Shown in pieces: positions 5,709 to 10,318 of a stretch of 10,318 nt of DNA (its first letter is position 1; the number at the start of each line of letters is the position of its first letter). The translations under genes and the position numbers were made by a program. The stretch is taken from positions 1-10,318 of the forward strand of contig RBNI01007432.1 in assembly GCA_003990745.1 (NCBI GenBank), written 5' to 3'. The DNA is from Jimgerdemannia flammicorona. Its lineage: Eukaryota; Mucoromycota; Endogonomycetes; Endogonales; Endogonaceae. The notes beneath the pieces are model-generated. The model worked only from the letters and a program-made list of their open reading frames with translations, was not told where the DNA came from and ran no database searches.

Positions 5709-6657
5709 TTAGTTGTTCAAGGAATCGTATTCCTGAACTAAATTGGTAGCATTCTGGAGATTGGTCTTGGGTTCCTATGTTGCATCATGGATTGGATAAC
5801 CTTTCCAAAAAAAAAAAAAAAAAAAAAAAAAGATAACCTTTCCATTTAGTGAGATACTCAGGGTGGTTCTTGTGACCACATCTGTTGAGGATTTGTTCAA
5901 CTTCATATTCTTCCTGGTCATTAATAATGATGGGTACAGGTGGTTTTGTAGTACAGTTCGGGAATAGTTCATTGTCATTGTCATTGTATTGCTTGAGACA
6001 TTGGACATTGAAGACTGGATGAATCTTAATAGTGTCTGGTAGCACCAATTTATAGGAGGTTGAAGAGACTTGTGAAATGACTTCAAATGGTCTAATGAAC
6101 TTGCTGTTCAGCTTTATAGATGGTCTGTGCTTGAGGTTGTCAACTCGGTACCCTTGGATGTCTAATAGAACTTTTTCTCCAATATCGAAGGTTTCTTCTT
6201 GGTGATGTTGGTTAACATACTGTGACTGTTGTTCTTGAGCTCGCGATAAATTGTCAATTGCGATCTGGCTTAGATTACGTATTTGGAGTAAGAATTCTTC
6301 AACAGCTTCAACTATAGAGGGTTCTTCAGTGGTTCGGATGAGTGTCAGAAGAGTGTTTGGGTTTTGTCCAGTGTTGGTGAAGAATGGGGTCATTCTGAGA
6401 GAGGCTTGCTTGCTGTTGTTATAGGCAAACTTGACTGCAGTAAGATGTTTATGCCAATCATCTTGTCTGTAGAAAACATAGTTTCTTAGCATTTGTTCCA
6501 GAGTTCGATTCATTCTTTCAGTTTGGCCATCAGTTTCAGGGTGAAAAGCTGTAAACAGTACAAGTTTTGTTCCAAGGTGCACATAGAGGGCTTTCCAAAA
6601 ATGGCTGGTAAATTTCGGGTCTCAGTCACTAACAATGATCTTAGAGAGACCATGATA
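5709..6657 (-). pseudogene. pol: Pol C-terminus of element Y: integrase, GPY/F module, chromodomain
   Basis: The minus strand reads YHGLSKIIVSD, then a TGA (6624-6622) in place of Arg, then DPKF. The second catalytic Asp of the DDE triad is at 6627-6625. HPETDGQTERMNRTLEQ follows, with the catalytic Glu at 6519-6517. Next comes a GPY/F-type module (KLNSKFIRPFEVISQV and IHPVFNVQCLKQY), then a chromodomain (YEVEQILNR, HPEYLTKWKGYP, EPKTNLQNATNLVQEYDSL) ending at TAA 5711-5709. Chromodomains direct Gypsy chromoviruses to marked chromatin. A 37-bp insertion (25 A plus one 12-bp repeat) breaks the frame inside TKWKGYP, and the conserved Trp codon after IHDAT is TAG (5777-5775). The N-terminal integrase part and everything upstream are lost at the LINE junction. 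Confidence 0.9.
5795..5843 (+). mobile_element. Poly(A) insertion with perfect 12-bp target-site duplication
   Basis: GATAACCTTTCC occurs at 5795-5806 and again at 5832-5843, separated by exactly 25 A (5807-5831) and nothing else. Removing one copy and the A tract restores the chromodomain frame. Target duplication plus poly(A) is the hallmark of target-primed reverse transcription by LINE enzymes, here with the body cut away entirely. The A tract has the same orientation as the LINE about 0.9 kb to the right. Confidence 0.85.
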
Positions 6658-6740
6658 GTCACCTTTCACCTGTACCATTTGGGTGACACAAGTTTCTGAC
6701 AACACCTACAGCAACATCGTCAAGTATTGGTGCTTTCAAG

Positions 6741-8627
6741 ATGGCGAGCAATATGCATTCTGGTGAGCGTACTGGGCAGGGCGGCCTCAGTGCCTTCGAC
6801 TGGCAACATGTGGGGGGGGGTCGGAGTGCTGGTCTTGGCATGCCGAGCACTTTGGTGAGAGGACGTGGGGCTGGAGGGGGTGGCAGAGGCGGGGCAAGGC
6901 CACATGGGGGTGGGAGGATGACCTTCGCGGATAAGGTCAGGATGGGGAAGCAGGCGACAGAACTGGATGGCTGGCTGGAGCTGGGGAAGGCGGCTGCTAC
7001 CTCGAGTGGCAAGAAGGCCTCTCCACTGGGGGGACAGTATAGTGGGGCTGGAGGAGTAGTGGCTGAGGCTGTGACTGTTGATGGCGGTGTGACGGGCAAT
7101 CTGGAAAAAAATCCAGATGTGATGGCTGATGGGGGACCTGGACAGGGGAGGGGCGCAGGGTCTGGGGATCTGGCTAATGGTGTGACGGGCCTTGTGGTGG
7201 CCCCGTTACTCAAGAAATCCCGTTCGGAATTCACCATCATATTGTGCTTCTGAGGCTTAGCGGTGATGGCGAAGATGGTGCTGGGGCTGTTGGCAAGCGA
7301 GGTGAAGGGTGCAGCCTTGGTTAAGTTTTTGAAGAAGCTGGAAGCAGTCGAGGTGGGGTTTGAAGAGGAAGATTTGCTACTGGAGGCAGTGGAGAAGGAT
7401 GTGGTAGTTGGAGGGATTTCAGTGCCAATGGCGAGGTATATGCACTGGGATCCCCGGGTGGTTCATCTGGTGATTGCGGACTTGCCAACTGTAAAGAAGG
7501 AGAAGGTGAGGAGGCTGGTCACCGATGTGGTGAAGGAGTACAGCGAAGTGGTCAATATTGGATTCAGGGTGTGGGAGGGGACTGAGCTCAGGACAGGAGA
7601 TGTGGATATCCAGTTGAGGTTGTTTGGGATGGAGAATACTGGGAAGGCTAGGGACTGGCTGGTGGTATTGAAGTGGGGCCCGGTGGAGTGCAAGGTCTCG
7701 AGGGTGAAGGGGTCTGAGGAAGAGGAGGAGGACTTACTGGAGGCGCTTGAGGACTTGGCTGGAGCTGTTGAGAGGCAGCAAAGAGCTTGGAGGGCTTATG
7801 AGGCTAGGATGGTTGTGGAGGTGATTGAGGGCAAGAAGATGCAGATGGACAAGGTGCTCTGGGAGAAGGTGAAGGGGAGGCAGCTGCAGAAGGAGTTGTT
7901 GGCCAGTTTGGATGGGGGCCACAGGACAAGGGGTGTGGAGGAGGGCATGGGCGCGAGTGCTAGCATCTGGGTGGAGGGGGGGCAGCAAGAGGAGAAGACG
8001 AAAGAGAGTGGGGGATGGGGGCCAGAGGAGGCTGGAGTAGATGTGGCAATGGTGGAAGATCCTCCGATCCAGTATGGTGTTCCCGAGATGGGGGAGGGAG
8101 AGCTGGAGGATGTGTCTGAGGATGGGTGGGATGAGTCGGTGCGAACTAAGAAGAGGAAGGAAGGTGAGGTAGATCTGGAGCAGGTGGTAGAGGTAGTTGG
8201 AGGGGAGAAGTGGCTATTGAGGGCATTGCAGAATGTGGTGGCTGAGGAACTGGGCGAGATCGATTTCCAGGTGATCAGTGAGGAATTCTGGGGGTGAGTG
8301 CTGCGTGGGGAGGAGGTTGTGAGGAAGTTGAGAGATGAGATGATGGCAGCTCTTCTGGAGGCAGAGGAGTATGAGGTCACTGAGGCAAGGGAGGCGACAC
8401 TCTTGGGAATAGCTAATGAAAGGGCAGCCTATCTGTGGGGGCCAAGGAAGGGATTGGAGAAGTGGCAGGTGGTTTGCGAGGAACATCGGGCAGCGATGGA
8501 GATGGTGGATAGTGAGGACTGTGCAGAACTACTGGTGGCTCTGGATGAACAGCAACATGTAGAAGAAGAGATTGTGGCAGAATGGAACCTGGATCTGGCT
8601 GGAGAGGAAGTGAGCATGGAACTGTAG
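6741..8627 (+). pseudogene. LINE ORF1: RGG-box nucleic-acid-binding protein, two in-frame stops
   Basis: One frame of 628 codons from ATG 6741 to TAG 8625-8627, with TGA at 7251-7253 and 8295-8297. ORF1 proteins bind LINE RNA and form the ribonucleoprotein. Residues 40-59 are an RG/RGG-rich box (RGRGAGGGGRGGARPHGGGR), followed by MTFADKVR, a short motif resembling LINE ORF1 N-termini. Residues about 239-295 (VVHLVIADLP, then a basic helix, then DVDIQLRLF) could be an RRM-like or DUF4283-like fold; this is a guess from the strand-helix-strand pattern. Residues about 325-390 are highly charged and probably coiled coil (SEEEEEDLLEALEDL). A basic patch RTKKRKEGE near residue 470 may be a nuclear signal. 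No CCHC zinc knuckle is visible. The N-terminal 50 residues hold a run of nine G bases (6812-6820), a possible frameshift spot. Confidence 0.75.
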
Positions 8628-8661
8628 ATGCGGAGATTTCAGCATTATCAAATATTTCACT

Positions 8662-10318
8662 ATGAATAGTACAACCAACATTTTTTCTCTGAATGTCAAT
8701 GGGCTTAGAGGGACTGGGAGGTGGCGTATGATTTTTGGATGGCTGAAGAAGCTGGAGGTGGATCTCTTCTTGCTTCAAGATATATGGTGTGAGGGGGAGG
8801 AAGATGGACTGGAATGGACAAGAGAGTGGGGGGGGGCAGTGGTTTGGCAGGATAAAGTGGGGATCCTGGTTAGGAAGTGGAGAGGGGACATTGTGGACAC
8901 TGGACATTGGGGTAGCAGATTAGTGTGGGGGACATGGCAGAGGTCTGGATAGAACTCAATTGTGGTGGGATCATGTTACTGCCCAGCTGAGAGAGGGACC
9001 CAAGTGGAGTGGATTGGAGATCTGCGGGATTCTGGGATCTTGGCTGAGGCTAGAGTGGATTGCTTGGGGGGTAACTTTAATATGATACAGGAGAGTCGGT
9101 TGGACCGGACTGATGGGGGACAGGGTGTGGCAGGACGGAGTGGGGGACTGGAGGACTGGGAAGAGGTGGAGAGACTCAGCTCACTGGTGGATGCTATGAG
9201 ACTTCAGGATGAAGACCGGCATCTTTATACTCACTGGGTGGGAGGACTTGGTACTAGGATTGATTGGGTTCTGACTGCTGAGTATTGGGGCAATGCAGTT
9301 TGGGAGATGATGGAGGTCAAGTGGTGCCCTTGGTCAGACCACTGGGGGATTCGGGGTGGTGGGAGGTTTGGAGGGAGCAGAGAGGGGCCAGGACATTGGC
9401 GGCTGAACTCTTCACTGATGGATGAGATGGACCTGTGGAATGTGTAGGTGATAGTGGTGTGGTCCAAGATAAATGATTGGAGGTGAGCAGGGATGAGGAT
9501 TGGAGATAGGTGGCATCAACTGAAATCCAAAGCTCAGAGATACTGGAGGGAGGTGGGGAAGGAGCGGAGTGCTCAGCATAGGCGACGAGTCCGATGGGTG
9601 TCAAGGAGACTTGAGAGGCTACTGCTGAATTGGGCTGAATTACTGGGGGAGGAGGAGATATTGGATTGGAAAGCCAGGCAGGCTAGGCTGGAAGTGGTGG
9701 AACTGCAGGATTTGTTGAGGAAGGAGGAAGCAGTACAAGCTCAGGCTATGGCAGCCAGACTACGGTGGCAGGGAATGGAGGAAGGTGAATGGCCTACAAG
9801 GTTTTTGTCCCGGCTCCTCCGTGCTAGGAGAGCTAGGCACTAGTGGGAGAGAGTTCTTAATGATGAGGGAGAGATGGTATTAGGTATGCAGGGAATCCTT
9901 GGCCAGTTGAGTGCTCGCTGGAGTAATCTCTGGAGTGAAGAGGAAGGAGGGGAGGTGGGGCAAGACATTAAGTGGCATCTCGAAGGGTAGCACCCAAACC
10001 CTGCAGCAGGGTTGGGGGAGCTTGGTAACCCGGTTTTGGGAGAGGAGATCCTTCGAGTTCTGGCATCAACAACCCTGGGAACGGCGCCTGGGGAGGATGG
10101 TCTGTCTTGGGACTTTTGGAAATGTATGGCATCTGTAGAGGAGGTTCTGGAGGAGATGATGCTGATGTGTGATGCCATCATCAGTACCGGGAATGGATTG
10201 GAGGGCAGCAGTTGGGGCTGGTATCACTGCTGTATAAGGACAAAGGGCATAAGGAGGACTGGAAGAATTGGAGGCCAATTATGCTGCTGGATATGGACTG
10301 CAAGCTGGTCACCAAAAT
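8662..10318 (+). pseudogene. LINE ORF2: endonuclease plus start of reverse transcriptase, broken
   Basis: The frame from ATG 8662 has stops at 8950 (TAG), 9445 (TAG), 9484 (TGA), 9841 (TAG) and 9988 (TAG), then a frame change near 10190. Endonuclease motifs: FSLNVNGLRG (8683-8712) and VDLFLLQD, where the usual LQET Glu is Asp. GGNFN follows, with AAC 9073-9075 where catalytic Asp is expected. Then TRIDWVL, and WSDHW with the catalytic Asp-His at 9337-9342. A linker rich in Arg, Trp and Glu follows. Reverse transcriptase starts with GTAPGEDGLSWDFWK (10081 on); after the frame change it reads LGLVSLLYKDKGHKEDWKNW and RPIMLLDMDCKLVTK, then leaves the window. The enzyme would nick the target and copy LINE RNA there. 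The YADD catalytic box is not in the window. Confidence 0.9.

Larger units (their letters stand above)
6658..10318 (+). mobile_element. LINE (non-LTR retrotransposon), 3' end beyond the window
   Basis: Plus-strand two-ORF element: ORF1 (6741-8627), a 34-bp gap, then ORF2 (8662 to the edge) with apurinic-type endonuclease and reverse transcriptase, as in L1/Tad-like fungal LINEs. The 5' junction with Y integrase is placed near 6658, after the minus-strand YHGL codons; it could lie anywhere to about 6720. The 5' leader is short (about 80 bp) and ORF1 starts in a good context (CAAGATGG). The element is richer in G than its surroundings, with a strong G over C skew. ORF1 and ORF2 both carry in-frame stops, so this copy is dead. 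Confidence 0.85.

Noticed and set aside
6659..7240. 193-aa minus-strand reading frame rich in Pro, Ala and Ser
   Set aside because: It is the reverse shadow of the G-rich LINE ORF1; Pro and Ser runs follow from G runs on the other strand. Other long minus-strand frames at 7463-8907 are the same effect.
1..10318. CRISPR array, tRNA, rRNA or bacterial operon signals
   Set aside because: The tandem repeats are degenerate and lack repeat-spacer structure. I saw no tRNA cloverleaf or rRNA sequence. The gene families are eukaryotic retroelements.

Overview
The window looks like a fungal transposon graveyard, most likely from a basidiomycete (Agaricomycete). The Gag and chromodomain Pol proteins resemble Ty3/Gypsy elements common in that group, the composition is AT-rich outside the LINE, and no host gene is recognisable. 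Almost every base belongs to one of three LTR retrotransposons, one LINE, or a small poly(A) insertion. The organism call rests on family resemblance only.

Layout, left to right. (1) 1-1952, minus strand: the 5' end of Gypsy element X. It has a very long 5' LTR (419-1952, ends TGTA...TACA), then a primer-binding-like site and an open gag that runs off the left edge. (2) 1953-3239, plus strand: an older, heavily decayed Gypsy fragment. It reads gag, zinc knuckle, dUTPase, aspartic protease, and is cut at both ends exactly at the termini of the flanking LTRs. (3) 3240-6657, minus strand: the 3' part of Gypsy element Y, with integrase, GPY/F module, chromodomain, stop, non-coding spacer, polypurine tract and a 2.0-kb 3' LTR (3240-5280, TGTAAG...CTTACA). 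(4) 5795-5843: a 25-A tract between perfect 12-bp direct repeats, inserted in Y's chromodomain. (5) About 6658-10318, plus strand: a LINE with ORF1 (RGG box, possible RRM-like fold) and ORF2 (endonuclease, start of reverse transcriptase), running off the right edge.

The main discovery candidate is shared by X and Y. Each long LTR carries a protein-length reading frame in its U3 region on the gag-pol strand (ORF X 282 aa; ORF Y 365 aa). Each frame has its own upstream TATA-like box and A/C-rich leader, and is followed by degenerate tandem repeats, then a TATAAATACC core promoter and an AATAAA signal. The two proteins match no family I recognise. They share two short weak similarity blocks in the same order, so they may be relatives: an LTR-encoded accessory gene of fungal chromoviruses. 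Other notable points are the dUTPase lying between nucleocapsid and protease (the betaretrovirus order), a 10-bp tandem duplication that breaks it, and loss of three of four zinc-knuckle ligands by single transitions.

Inferred order of events: the plus-strand Gypsy fragment is oldest; X and Y inserted into it; the poly(A) insertion and the LINE then struck Y. All genes except the partial X gag are broken. The second LTR copies of X and Y are outside the window, so LTR limits are inferred from terminal motifs, neighbouring signals and the interrupted host element.
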